Assembly (NCBI RefSeq): GCF_037975245.1
Contig: NC_092572.1
Coordinates: forward strand, 23,046,489 to 23,110,488
Direction: 5' to 3'
Length of the DNA stretch: 64,000 nucleotides
DNA from: Apostichopus japonicus
Taxonomy: Eukaryota > Echinodermata > Holothuroidea > Aspidochirotida > Stichopodidae
The notes under the pieces are model-generated. The model made no database searches. It worked only from the letters and a program-made list of their open reading frames with translations, and was not told the origin of the DNA. A program made the translations under genes and the position numbers. This document shows, piece after piece, positions 1 through 11,743 of this stretch; position 1 is the stretch's first letter; every line of letters starts with the position of its first letter.

Positions 1-301
1 GTATACTTCTGATGCATGCCTCATAAAATTCAGCTTTTTGATCAAGTGATGTGGATGAAACATGGACCGAGAAAACGTGTAGTTTCTTAATTGAGCAAAC
101 ACATACCAAGCATCTTTGAAATTGTTATAATTTTTGAACATATTCTTTATCTACTCACCAGAAAAGTTACTCATTTCAGTTTTTCTTTCTTATTGTAACT
201 GTCACTACTTAATTATCGTCTTAATTTGTTGCTTTTAACACGTAAACCTAGCTATATTTAACTTAGTTCTGAAATTGGTTTATTTTCTTCTTAAACTACA
301 G

Positions 302-407
302 ATTTCGAGTCATACAGGGTTGTTGGGAACAGAGAGCATCTAAACGATCAACGATCACATCTCTGATCGAGAAACTACGAGCAACTTCAACATCTGTTCT
401 AAAACAG
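302..407 (+). CDS. Kinase subdomain XI exon of the tyrosine kinase
   Basis: Acceptor ACAG ends at 301. One leftover base (302) is followed by 35 codons starting FRVIQGCWEQRASKRS and ending SVLKQ, then GTAAAA. The reading frame stays open past this donor to a second CAG|GTAAAA at 569/570, so a longer form (302-569) with a basic extension is possible. Confidence 0.75.
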
Positions 408-2322
408 GTAAAAATAAAGGAGGGAGAAACCTGCAAGCAAACTACTTATTTACTGCATGGAAGGCGCTGTACACGTAAATATGTAAAAGTTAAGGTTCCG
501 AAATTTCGATTCAACCATGGTTTTCCTCATGATACTTCATGGAACGATAACAAACTGCTAAGGACACAGGTAAAATTGTAACTATGATCATGTCATACTT
601 ACTCCAACAGTCTGTATTACATCAGATCCCAACTGACATCAGTTGTAGTTGTATTTCACTGTAGCTCTCAATTGCTCATTGTTTTGACTACACTGTATTT
701 GTCAGCTATCAAGCTAAGGGTAAGCAGCGTAACATTTTAAACTATGTTTGAGAAAATTGCCAACTTACATAATTGACGAGATTCCAAAACTTGCGGAAAT
801 TCTCAACATGCAGAAAAAAATCCTCAACCACTTCCAAAACTCAATGATCATGGTTAAATCACCGTGTGATAACAAGCAACTGCTAAGGTTTCGTCGATTT
901 GACCTACAGTAACAGTATAACTGACCCATCAACATCTAAGTATGATTTTTATTATTTCAACTTCAAAACTGTATGACCATGATATTTTATTAACCGCATT
1001 ACTTTTATGTGTTCATAATTAATGACTTTGGCGCTGTGTTTAGATAGTTTTTGCGGTTCACAGGAGGGTCAATTGTGAACCCCACATGTCCATACAGGCA
1101 AAAAGTATGGTTTCACTACTCGGTTTGCCTGATAACCTTTTGAATCCCATCTTATCCACACATCAGTACTATAACTATTTGTTCAATGTTGTGGAGATGG
1201 CGAGACAGCAGGAGACTCACGTTTACAATGTACTTGCAGTCACTGGAAATCCTAAACAATTTGAAATTTTCTTAGATTAGGTTATTTAGGTCACTTCCTT
1301 TCTCAATGTACGTCATCACATTAATTCATATAAACTTTGTTCCATATATTTACGTATTTATAAAACAAATAAATGAAATGAAATAAATACTGCTTAATAG
1401 ATTTACAAGTTCTAATGTAACTTGAATGATGTTGTCTCCTTGTTACTCGTATCATGTTACCTTCGATACGAGTTACCAGGGATACTTTTGCTCTTCTTCT
1501 TGTAAACAGAATAGTTAACCATTCTGAAGACAGTAAAACCTACAACAGAAGTGAGTCTAAGCTATGCGACAAGTAGATGTAATATGCTTGTGTTTTATTT
1601 TTTATTTTTTATGAAACAGCCGATTCACACAGAGATTACAATAACTGCAGTACTATAAATCGTAGTGTTGTACCACAGTGCTGAATTATGCTGACAAACT
1701 TGGTAAATGGGTAGAATTTGCTATAAGGTTTACAGTAAGAACTGAGGATATGTGTGATCCTAACAACTGGATTTGTTGAAATAACACATATCGTCAGTTG
1801 TTAACGTAATCCTAATAGCACTTGGCTACGATTTAAGGACGATCCAGTTTTTAATTTGATACAAAACTGTAAGATTTACAGTAATAACTGTGTTTTCTGT
1901 GTGTATCGTGTGGCTGAGAATGAAAAGGGCTTAAGATTTTGCAATTTTCTTTTTGACCTTCTCGTACTTCGCTGATTTACTGAATTATTATATTTTTTCA
2001 GATAGAGGATGGAATTATCGCACTGGATGGCAGAGTGCCGCCACAAACACCCATTTTGTTAGATCAAGACAGAGAAGAATCGAATGCTAATGAGACTGTG
2101 TGTGAGACAATGGATTTTGAGGGCTTAAACGATGGCAGCACAGTAGAGACGACTGACTGGTTTCACCACGCTGCTCAAATTCACTACAACCAATCAGAAA
2201 TGGTGCTGGCGGAACCACCTTCTGAGCGCTGCATAGGAGAGTTGTATGAAAGAAGTATACATACGTCATCAACGTATGCAAGATCATTGCTAGAGATCGG
2301 CGGATTAAGTACGGATACGTGA
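302..2322 (+). CDS. 3' end of a receptor-type protein tyrosine kinase (partial)
   Basis: Two exons of a larger gene whose 5' part lies left of the window. Exon 302-407 follows an ACAG acceptor and starts with the last base of a split codon. It encodes the end of a kinase domain: GCWEQRASKRSTITSLIEKL is subdomain XI (Cys-Trp, then an Arg six residues on), typical of tyrosine kinases, with Ser where the family usually has Pro. Its phase-0 donor follows CAG at 407. The last exon, 2002-2322, follows a pyrimidine-rich ACAG acceptor at 2001 and stays in frame to TGA at 2320-2322. It starts IEDGIIALDGRV and gives a C-terminal tail with several Tyr residues (YNQS, LYER, TYAR), possible SH2-partner sites. 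An AATAAA lies near 2909. Receptor type is inferred from the family and the Ig receptor next door; the transmembrane part is not in the window. Confidence 0.75.
1099..1280 (+). CDS. Possible alternative last exon or retrocopy fragment, unidentified
   Basis: A frame from an ACAG acceptor (ends 1098) runs 60 codons to TAG at 1278-1280. It includes LLGLPDNLLNPILSTHQYYN and VEMARQQETHVYNVLAVTGN, which reads like real protein rather than translated noise. Several AATAAA motifs follow near 1366-1386. It would join in phase 0 to the kinase exon, so it may be an alternative terminal exon. The pyrimidine tract before the acceptor is poor, so a relic from elsewhere is equally possible. I do not recognise the domain. 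Confidence 0.3.
1656..1842. repeat. Degenerate foldback (MITE-like) element
   Basis: It begins ATAAATCG and ends with a rough inverse (CTACGATTTA). It shares internal words with the better preserved element at 46897-47046, such as TTTACAGTAAGAACTGA and GTAATCCTAATAGCAC. It lies in the last intron of the kinase gene. Confidence 0.5.
2002..2322 (+). CDS. Last exon of the tyrosine kinase (cytoplasmic tail)
   Basis: Acceptor TTTTTTCAG ends at 2001. The phase-0 frame gives 106 residues plus stop: IEDGIIALDGRVPPQTPILL at the start and LLEIGGLSTDT at the end. It is acidic and polar with no recognisable domain, as kinase tails often are. It joins the 302-407 exon (or its longer form) without a frame change. 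Confidence 0.65.
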   Translation: MEDGIIALDGRVPPQTPILLDQDREESNANETVCETMDFEGLNDGSTVETTDWFHHAAQIHYNQSEMVLAEPPSERCIGELYERSIHTSSTYARSLLEIGGLSTDT

Positions 2323-5300
2323 TTGATAAATGACGGCGAATAGTTTTATATTCAATGAAACAAGTGTCATTATTAATCATAATTTTAATAATGATAATAC
2401 ATTTATGTTGCGCTAAATACAACACTGGAAGAGCAACTATCTAAAGCGCTTTACAACAACAGTTACAATTACACCCTTACATATTTAGAGAAAGGCCTAA
2501 TTAAAAAGAAGCATCTCTAACTTGGACTTGAAGCCTACGGCAGAAGTTGAATTTCTTATAGATAGAGGGTGCGAGTTCCAATGACACTGAACCGTATTTG
2601 CAGAGACAATGATCGCTTTAAGATCGCAGTCGAATATTTGGAATGTCCATACTACGGAGTCGTATAGATGGTTGACGGGGATGCAAGACCTTATTTATAT
2701 AAGGAGAGCTCGTAGTAAAGGCACGGTCAATAATAAGAAGTGCATAGAACACGGTCAATAGTAAGAAGTGCCTTAAAAATAACGCTCTGATCTTTGGGCA
2801 ATTAGTGATTTTGGTAGAGTATTGGACTTATAGTAAAATGTCCTAGTTATTAGTCTATCAGCTGAATTATTAATACGCTATAGCTTCAGTAATAAGATTG
2901 TTTTGTAAATAAAAAAGCGTCCGTTTATATAAAAACCAGTTGCATTAATTAACAAAAACAAAATTTTCAATCGAAAATTGCGAGCTAATGCTCTTTAAAG
3001 TTAAATCAAGATGCGCATCGTGAACATCAATATCGCCCACTATCATCAAAATACAGTTCTGTATAAAAATCCGCTGATGAATATCGCAGTGGATAAAAAA
3101 AGTAAACTCACCGTTTTCATGAATGTAAATAAACTTCACATTTCTGATAATTTCGCTGTACTCTGAGATGTAACATCATTTATATGACAAAAAATCGTGG
3201 CGTCATCTTCACAGTCTTTTCTCCAGTTCTCCAACAATTTGCATCGCTAAATTGAAAGCTGATACTTAAGCTTCATCCATAACAAGTAATGTACATGACA
3301 TCAACATTGATAAACTCATAACCAGGTACAACTGTGACTTACATGAATGAACATGCTCTCTTCAGAGACGAAAGCATGTTACACGCGATAATATCCCTTA
3401 GCTTGATAACGAGATACTCGAAGCTCGTTCTCTCAGTCATAAGTGTGATAGACAGTGGCGAAGTTCCATCGAGATGTGCAGGAATCGACTGTGTTGTTAG
3501 AACAAAATATAGGCAAGCAAAACGAACATGCTACAAAAATCTAATTGATGACAGTCCATACAGTTCCTACTCACTGTAAGGTAGTAAGTGAGCTTTTCGG
3601 ATGTAAACAAAGCGACCAAAACGTCGTAGTAAACAACCTTACGAGGCACTTTGCGAATAGTTAGCTAAATTCTTAACAGAGAAAATAAGTAACATCAGAG
3701 CTGACCTGTATCGAGCTTCACCTGACGGTAAACAATAGGCGGTTACTCTCCGACCAGTAGCATAACCAAACTACTAAGCCGCGTTTATCCATATTACAAC
3801 AGATAACTGCAAATAACCTTAAGCTACCATTCAAACTTGAATTGTTCAGAGAGGTCTTAGCATAATTACTTGCTCAATCTTTTCAAACCATTGCTTACCT
3901 CCCATTGTTCTGTAGGAAATTTCCGTCTCTGAAAGAAACTATAAGTCTCTTAAAGAAATAGTCGTATCACCAAAAACAAACATTCTTTGAAGGATAACAG
4001 ACCTGAAGTTTTTTAATAGGGTTACAACAGCATCATAACAATGACACTGTATGCTTTGATTCGATTTTTAAAACGACACATTGAATACCAGTGATGATAA
4101 TAAGCTCATTCTTTAGTTCTTAGATCAGAATTCGACACTGATTATCACATTATTTACAATAGTTTTGGCAAAATTAATATGTCAAGTGTTGCTTTAATCT
4201 GGTTTCATGATGATATGTCTGGTCGCATTCAAATTGTACACATACTGAAACTTTTTTGTTATTCTTCATAACATTTAAATAATTTATCCACGAAGGAAAA
4301 TAAGATGTTTAAATATTTCTACTTATCACATATCAAAGAGGACCATTCTGTAGTAAGTTGATAATTTAATGCAAACATTTTTAAGACATGATGTATTTTT
4401 TAAGACAGAATGTAAGAAGCGAAGAGCATTACCTGAAGAAGATGTAATTAAATTTCAAAACGTTTTGTTAGATTTTGTAAACCCTTTTCAAAACCTATAC
4501 AACAATTTGACAATCAAATGCAGAGCATAACTTCAATACTGGACCTGAAAAATGTTTTGTTTACCCGACGACAATTAAGTTACCCTATGTTATCTTTTGT
4601 ACAGTTATGTTTGAGGCCTTCAACACACTAGTTTTCATGAATTATCATAAGAACTTTGAGATCACATCAGCGAATAACATATCGACCATGCGTAAATACA
4701 TTATATTTCGAAAGTCGAGAGAACAGTATCAAACATAACTCTGTATGTCAAACTGCTGACCAATGTACAAGTTCATTGCCTTAGCATTGATTAATTGAAT
4801 ATTACAGTGAACAATGGTTACACAAACTTTCGCTCTCGCTGTGATGTCTTTCATGGTTGTTCATACTTACTTGTGTTGGTCACGGTCACAGCTAATACTT
4901 TATATTTAAGTGATTAAGTCGTTGGTTAATTCCAAAATTACCACGACTTTGGTCTAGACATTTACAACTTTTACTAGTCGATATTAATGTAATTAAAAAT
5001 TACGTGTTTCTTATTAACAAAGTGAAATGTTTTCTGAATTGGTTTTGATTCTTTGGATATTATATGAAATAAATGTCTATGAAAAGTTACTGGTCAAGAT
5101 TCAGTTTGATTACAGAGAGAATTTTGAAGATTTTCTTATCAAAATGGGATTTTTGAGTCTAGGTATGACCAAGCAAATCTGTCTGGTAAGATTTTGTCAG
5201 GCTTAGTCAAACATCAAATAGTCTATAAAAATCAGAAATACTGGGATGTTGTTAACTACAATCTAATTTTAGTATCTCTTGACATCCATTGACACGGGTT

Positions 5301-6879
5301 TACTATCGAAAATGCTTCTCAAATGAAAACTGGAATTGAAAATGACTTTCTTTAAACACTAGCTAGATATCAATTGAGTTCATCATGGAAACTATGGAAT
5401 ACCGAAAAATGCTCTTTAATGGAAACTGGAGTGTTCCATTATAATATTCAAGTGGTATCGGCCGTCTCTCGTGGGAAATATTTGCATGCACAATGCATGT
5501 AAAAGTAAAAGTTAAGTTGTTTTCAGATGACTGCTTCTTTTATACATTATGTTTAACAAAACTGTCATCTTTATACATGGCAACAAGGAAGCATGAATTT
5601 CGAATCCGTTACACTGCACAGATAACCTGCTGCTGCTTCAATGGGAAATATATAGTGCATTAATAGAGACAAACACATCATTATTAGCTGATCTGTATTA
5701 CTACACGTGTGGCAAGTTAATGTAGTAGTCTCTTATGTGATATTCCTGTGGTAGACAATGTAATAATATCCAGAAAGAGAAAATATTTACCAATGTTACT
5801 CCAAAAAGTACTTCCTAAAATTGTATCCCTAACTCGAGATATGGTTAGTCAATTACCTTTCTTTAACTGTTCCTCTCTCCTTGAAGTAGATCACAGAATG
5901 AAGTTTGCAATTTTCTCTTGTTACCTTGTTGCTTACTTAAAGTAATAAAACGATGCATGTATAGTGTTTTCCTAGTTTTTCGTGTGTCGAATCTTCTCAG
6001 ACTGCAACGAAGAATATTAGTTTTCTCATTGGATAAATTTATAACTATCATGAAGAATGAAGAAAAAAAGATATATAAGGCAAATGAGATAAAGACATAA
6101 TTCAATCAACTTATTTTCAGATGCATTAAGAAATCTTTTTGCGCACCAAATGCTATCTGAATTTGACCCACGTTTTGTAACAGTTTGTTGAGCAATCAAT
6201 TTTAACCCCCGAAATATTGCTTCAATACTATATAGCAGTCTAGCTTGTTGCATCAAATTTGTTTGCTAACTGGTTCGTGGTAGACATGAATACACCGAAA
6301 TAAACTCGGTGGTGAACAAACAATAGTAATACATATTAATATAACTTTTACAGCAGGTTAAAATTGATATTTCTAACTATAAAACTATATATATATATAT
6401 AAATTGCGCGAACTGCATTAATTTATTCTTGCTAACAGTAAACTTCAAAGATCGATAGACATTAAGAACTTCCTGATGTTAAAATCATATAGTTAAGTTT
6501 GTTTTAACAAACATTAGATTGTCTTGTCGTTAATTAAATCAAGATAAAGGCGGGGTCTTTCTTTATTCCCATTATTTCGCAATAGCACTGTTCCAGTGGC
6601 TATGATCACCTCACAAGTAACTGATGCGCATGACTACGTTCTTTCGTTTTTTCTTCCGTGAAGGAAAGCACACGTTCGGCACAAATTTATAATTTTTGAA
6701 AGTATTATATGCTTCATTACAATGAGTGCCAGGGATTCAACACACTACAAGAGTGAGGAATGAACAATGTTTTAATCTAGTTATTTAAGTCTGCTTATTT
6801 AATGATCATATGTTCCATATTTCCATCCTTGTGCGGACAAGATTTGTTAAGCAAAAGCAAGTTATTCTTTAAAATCTCG
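2323..6879. other. Gene-free stretch between the kinase and the Ig receptor
   Basis: AT-rich sequence with the kinase 3' UTR at its left end. The open frames seen here (for example 3334-3579 on +) are short, resemble nothing I know and have no supporting splice sites. A short (TA)n tract is at about 6386-6401. I see no RNA gene. Confidence 0.5.
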
Positions 6880-6961
6880 ATGGAACATTTAAGGAAATCT
6901 TCGGTCTCTTATGGGTGGCTAGTCATGATCATTACTATCCACGCAAATTGGGCGAAATCAG
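6880..6961 (+). CDS. Signal-peptide exon of the short Ig receptor
   Basis: ATG at 6880 gives MEHLRKSSVSYGWLVMIITI and then HANWAKS: a basic n-region, a hydrophobic core and small residues before the likely cleavage site. The exon ends G|GTAGGC in phase 1 and joins the Ig exon at 7402. An upstream in-frame ATG at 6802 would bury the core deeper, so 6880 is preferred. Confidence 0.6.
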
Positions 6962-7401
6962 GTAGGCTTAGTTTTCGTGTTCATGTAACCTTGTATACCA
7001 TATATGAAGTTAGCCTTTGGATGACATTGATTAGATATTATGGTTATACCATTAACGCAGAACAAATAATTTCTATTTAACGGTAGTTTAATATTTAGCT
7101 ACCAAACTTCCTTTTCTCTGAGATTTGGAGAATATGGTTTATGTGGGTTGTGTCCTTTGCTCTTGCTCTATAACGCTGTATCGTTTTAATTTCTAATATA
7201 ACAAATAACCAATTACAAAACGTCCAGTTATATTTATCTATGGTAGTTATCTTTGAGAAGTATTTAGCTTGTTAGCAGTAATCTATGTAGCAGTATCTTT
7301 AATCAATTTCTGAATAGGCTCTGTTAGGCTAATGTGTATTTAACTAAAAAAACGTTCATAACAGTCTTTCAATATTTCATTCCTGTAATTTAAATATTTA
7401 G

Positions 7402-7692
7402 AAACTACCGAAAACGATGTTGCTCAGTTTTCACGTTTGAAAATCGTCAAGAAGGAAATTTCCGATAGTGCTATTTTTGAATGTCAAACTACTAATATCG
7501 ATGGATCAAAATGGTCTCTCGGAGAAGAAACCCTTTTTGCAGGAAAGATGCGAATAACAGGAAGAAAAAACAGTGCTGTTCTGGAGAGGCCATATTCATT
7601 AGAACTGAATGACATCACTGTTAAGGATGAAGGCCGTTACACATGCAAATATCTCCGTGAAATAATTTCGGAGTATTGTCTTGTTGCTTTAG
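7402..7692 (+). CDS. V-like Ig domain exon
   Basis: The acceptor TTTAG ends at 7401 and the donor is TTTAG|GTAAGA. Both boundaries are phase 1, as usual for Ig-domain exons. It shows the B-strand Cys (AIFECQ), the core Trp (DGSKWSLGEE) and the F-strand D-x-G-x-Y-x-C motif (VKDEGRYTCKY). About 97 residues, the normal size for a V or I-type domain. Confidence 0.75.
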
Positions 7693-8762
7693 GTAAGACT
7701 TATATACCATTATATTGAAATTTTCTGATGAAATCTGTTTGAAATATTACACCAGTTTAACTTCATAAATTTAATCTGATTATATCTGAAATGTGGAACG
7801 TTTCGGTACTATCATACTTATTTATCTCCTGGAGTGATTGGGATATCCCGTTTAACATTTCAAGTAATTTACGGGCAACATCGTCGTTAAGTCATCGGCT
7901 GTACTAATATATACCATTTGAGAATGAACTCCATGTACTGCGAGAATATTTATGATGGTTGTCAAGAAATCCCATAGCGGTTGCGTTTTGATTTTCACCG
8001 AACTGACGTCTAATGTGAGATGTGCCCCCGGTTTTAGAGACTGTGATAATTAACTCCCATTACATCACACTGACGAAAGTAAAAAATAAATCCTGTTTGT
8101 TTATTTTTGCCTTTAGACAGTCACCGTCGGCACTTACTACCAAAATGATACCTTTTTAAACAAAACATTTTAAGTCGATGTAAATATTGAAATCATAATT
8201 GTTTAGTAAATGTATATATATATATATTTCGCATTTAACTTCCACTATTACCATACCTATAGAAAAGTCGAATCACAACAAAATTGAGTTACAATTTCTA
8301 TCAGATATTATTTTAATTGATTCTCCATCACTCCTAGCTACTTTTACCGCTATATTTCCTTAATAACTCATTCAGATGAGTAACAAAAACCATGCTTTCC
8401 ATGTGATTGTGATAGTCGCAATTGAATTTGGACCACTTTATAGTAATCTCGCAAAATGTATTATAGTATGTGAGGCTGATGAGCTGTTCGCAAATGGGCA
8501 CTCGTCCAAGAAATACTCGATACATAAGAATCATGCTTAATATTTTTATTTTAAAATGGACTGTTGTTTGTCTCCTCGATATAATGCTGATATTCGATTT
8601 TCTTACGAGACCATTGTAACTTACCACTGTATTTTGTGCGTAGCTTTCTCGTAAATGACACAGTTACCTCTTTCAAATAACCATTTTGATGGAAACCTGA
8701 TCATAAACCAAAAATTTGAATGAATCATTGATGGCAAGCACATGTAACCTGCTCTGTCACAG

Positions 8763-8899
8763 ATGCCGTACCACCGGCACTATTAACATTGAATGTAAAC
8801 AACAAAACTGTAGCATGGTCTGACACTGTTGATTATGATATACAGCAGAACAAACCAACCAGCTCGAACCTCACAGCGGCCCATACAAATATTATATAA
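8763..8899 (+). pseudogene. Remnant of a second extracellular domain exon
   Basis: An acceptor CACAG (ends 8762) opens a phase-1 frame starting DAVPPALLTLNVNNKTVAWS. This looks like the start of an FN3 or Ig domain (Pro-Pro linker, hydrophobic strand, core Trp). The frame meets TAA at 8897-8899, followed by an A-rich tract and TA repeats, so the rest of the domain is lost or scrambled. Confidence 0.35.
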
Positions 8900-9072
8900 A
8901 AAAAATATAAAAGCATTCACTTTATATATAGCCCTTATATATAGCCTTTGTATAAAGACTTATATATATATACATATAGACATACCCACATATCAAGAGT
9001 TAAGTTTTTCATTTGTCGTTGATGGTTCATGGGAGTAGGTCGAATTTTAATTGTTTTTATTTTTAACCACAG

Positions 9073-9177
9073 CAGCTGTATAAATACCATCGACGAAAGT
9101 CACAATAGGTATCATTGTGATAGTCTTTGCAACTATCTTCGTTACGTTCTGGGGAACGTTTCTGCTAAAGAAATATG
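9073..9177 (+). pseudogene. Transmembrane exon with an in-frame stop
   Basis: The acceptor CCACAG ends at 9072 and the donor TATG|GTAAGA follows 9177; both are phase 1. The frame reads A-V-stop, then IPSTKVTIGIIVIVFATIFV and a further hydrophobic stretch ending FLLKKY: a clear type I membrane helix with a basic stop-transfer end. TAA at 9081-9083 lies just after the acceptor. A second AG three bases later keeps the same frame, so it does not avoid the stop. Confidence 0.55.
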
Positions 9178-9626
9178 GTAAGAGCTAACGACAATGACTA
9201 TTACATAGAAATTGAAAGGTAAAGTTACGAGATTAATAGGAAAACACAATGTTATAACTTTCTAAGTTCCGTATAAAAAAGTGTGGTTTATTGTTAATGG
9301 GTGGGTTACGAGTTGCTGGCGTAGAGGTTTTATGTTGTTGATAGAAATGTATTTTCATAATGAGATCAAATAATTGTTTACTTTGACTCAAACTAATAAA
9401 AGCAAGATATCTGCAAGTCTATGTTATGTAATGCTGTGGCACTTTGTACTTTCTTCTCACTTTTCATGGACCAATGAGGATAACAACGAGAACTGTTATG
9501 GAAACCGTAACCGCCATTTAATTGCTATTGGTATCACTGTTTCTCAATATCGTCTGTCTTTTAACTCCTTTCTTTAGTGTTCCATATATTTCAATGTCAG
9601 TAACTCCATCTGATGTTCATGCTTAA

Positions 9627-10321
9627 GGTAAGTATACATTGGTTAGATTAATTGCTTTAGTTATTGGTAAATTATAGTTTAGCAGAATTGACCTTTCACG
9701 CTGTACGATTTTGGTATATTTTCTCTATTTAACATTGATTCGACGTTATCGTGGTATGGTACTGTTAGAGTATAGAACTGAGACAAATACATGAAAATGA
9801 CAACTTAAAAGGGATATAATAGTTTCTCCTAAGGCTAGCCTATGTGGAACATTTACCCAAAACACAATATTCTTAGTTACATGGTTACTTTCAATGTCAT
9901 TGTAATGTTATTGTTTATATAATTCTTATTAATTTTAGAAATCGTTTATAATGAAGTCTGTGAAGTTTCTCTTGATTAAAGGGTACAATTTGCTACTTGT
10001 ATAACCCCGTCCCTGACCCGGTGATCTATGTCTCCTTCCATCCCAATACTTGATCAATGGGTTTTTGTCAATACAGAGGGCTTACACCTCATTGCATGTA
10101 TTGAAGAATTTAGATTCGAGATAGCACAGAAATTTAATCGTCGATTGCACAAAGCATTTAACGCAAAGATGCAACTCTCTGATATGTCAGTAATGACTTT
10201 CACGATCTGCATATTATGATAGGAATGTCTACAACCGTAATGTGGGATGTTTCTGTTATATACTCGTTAAAAACCCCTCTCGGGTATCACAACGAGGATG
10301 TCGGTGCGCAGCGCAGCAGTG
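9627..10321. other. Gene-free stretch
   Basis: AT-rich. A possible cytoplasmic-tail exon for the preceding Ig gene begins at 9578 but hits a stop after a few codons. Nothing else is supported. Confidence 0.4.
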
Positions 10322-10682
10322 CTAATAACAATGCGTGGGCAATCTTGTCTTAAACACCTCAAGACTAGGGCTCTCTTTAACGGCCAAGGATTGTGTATTC
10401 CAGTCTTTTATAGTCATAGGATAGAAACTATACTGAAAAGCACGATGATTATGTGGAATTTGTGTATAGCGGCCACGCCTACCTGGTTTCAAGAACGGAT
10501 TAGTCTCGTTTGGGACTGCATTTAGGCCATAAATAATTTGGTAAAAGACCATAAGTCTGGCCCTTTTCCTTCTTTCTGTGAGGGGTTCCCACTTCAAATG
10601 TATAATAGTGTGGGTGGGTATTTGGTGAGTTTGCTTGAATGCCTACACGGTAGATGAGGATCGTATGAAAATTCTGCCCCAT
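10322..10682 (-). mobile_element. 3' end of a non-LTR (LINE) retrotransposon, reverse transcriptase C-terminus
   Basis: The minus-strand frame 10597-10322 contains KWEPLTERRKRARLMVFYQI and later FYPMTIKDWNTQSLAVKESP, ending SLEVFKTRLPTHCY and a stop. The W-x-x-L-x-x-R-R order, the TIK-W-N motif and the final Pro-S-L-x-x-F-K are the conserved thumb and C-terminus of many animal LINE polymerases. The upstream part (10598-10682) continues in frame only briefly, so this is a 5'-truncated, dead copy. Confidence 0.7.
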
Positions 10683-11396
10683 ATTTTCGTCCTTGGCTGA
10701 GATCAGCAGCGTGCAAAGAAAACGGATTTTTGTGTTTAGCTCAAAGATATTGTAGACTACACTCTCTGTCGCTGATTATTTGCTCAGATACATCAATATC
10801 TTTTACGATAGTACTATTTAGAGAGCATATAGTTGTCATAGTCTGTGTTGATTTAATGCTAAAAACATTCTCATACGGATTTGCCAACCCGAAAAAAATC
10901 GAGTTTCTCTGTGAAATAAATGTCATTTGTATGACTTCTGTCACATGGAAGATGCCCCTGTTGTAATGAAGTCCATAACAGGGCAGGAGGATAATGTGTT
11001 TTGGTTTCCTGTATGGGAAAACTATAGAGTCACTCTAACCGACCTAGTGAGTGTACCATGGGTTGTGAACTGACTAGTAGGAACTGATGTTACGGTTACG
11101 TTTTTACACCAAGGTAGCATACAGAACCGTTGTATTCAAAGCAGCAGCCAAAGTTAATTAATCAGGTCACACATCGGGAGACTATCCATCAGGAGATACA
11201 CTGTGGACACATCAGTACTGTAATAGTGAGTTGGAATGATGCAACATGTCCTAGTGATTCAGCATTACTAAGGCATGGATTCCACAGAAAGGAACACGTG
11301 AAATATGCACATATACTATATACTAATATGCACTTTGGTTTGGGTTATAAGCTATCTGTGAAGCTCATAACCTCTATTTTAGTACCCTGATGTAGA

Positions 11397-11743
11397 TGCA
11401 CCAAACGCACACAACTTTAAGAGTTTTCTTCACCAGTACATTGCAGGTTAAGAACATACAGGACATCGACACACAGTACCATATTAGATATTAAACCGAG
11501 GACCTTGGTGCACCATTATCTGTAATATGCAGTAGGCCTATATGGAAATGTAACCTGTTGCCAAGCTACTGCACCAAACGCACACAACTTTACAAGTTTT
11601 CATCACTAGTACATTGCAGGTTAAGAACATACATGACATCAACACACAGTACCATATTAGATATTAACTGAGGACCATGGTGCACCATTATCTGCAATAT
11701 ACAGTGTTTATGGCAATGTAACCTGTTACCAAGCTACTGCACC
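11397..11743. repeat. Tandem repeat, two 168-173-bp copies plus a partial third
   Basis: Units start with TGCACCAAACGCACACAAC at 11397 and 11570. A third start at 11738 diverges after about 15 bases. The copies share long blocks including the TACATTGCAGGTTAAGAACA segment and differ by scattered changes and small indels. Confidence 0.75.

Larger units (their letters stand above)
6880..9177 (+). pseudogene. Short Ig receptor: signal peptide, V-like Ig, decayed domain, TM exon with stop
   Basis: Exon 1 (6880-6961) begins with ATG and encodes a signal peptide, ending in phase 1. Exon 2 (7402-7692) is a 291-nt phase 1-1 exon holding a complete Ig domain. After it comes an exon-like remnant (8763-8899) and a transmembrane exon (9073-9177), both in the expected phase and both interrupted by in-frame TAA codons (8897-8899 and 9081-9083). 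Signal plus Ig plus TM in phase 1-1 exons is the standard layout of Ig-superfamily receptors. As read, the gene could make only a soluble single-Ig protein or is a pseudogene. No kinase or NACHT exon follows. Nearness to a tyrosine kinase and the FN3-like look of the remnant suggest, weakly, descent from an Ig-FN3 receptor. Confidence 0.6.

Noticed and set aside
2945-3579. Possible transposon helicase or other ORF remnants on either strand
   Set aside because: I looked for helicase and transposase motifs in all frames and found none convincing.
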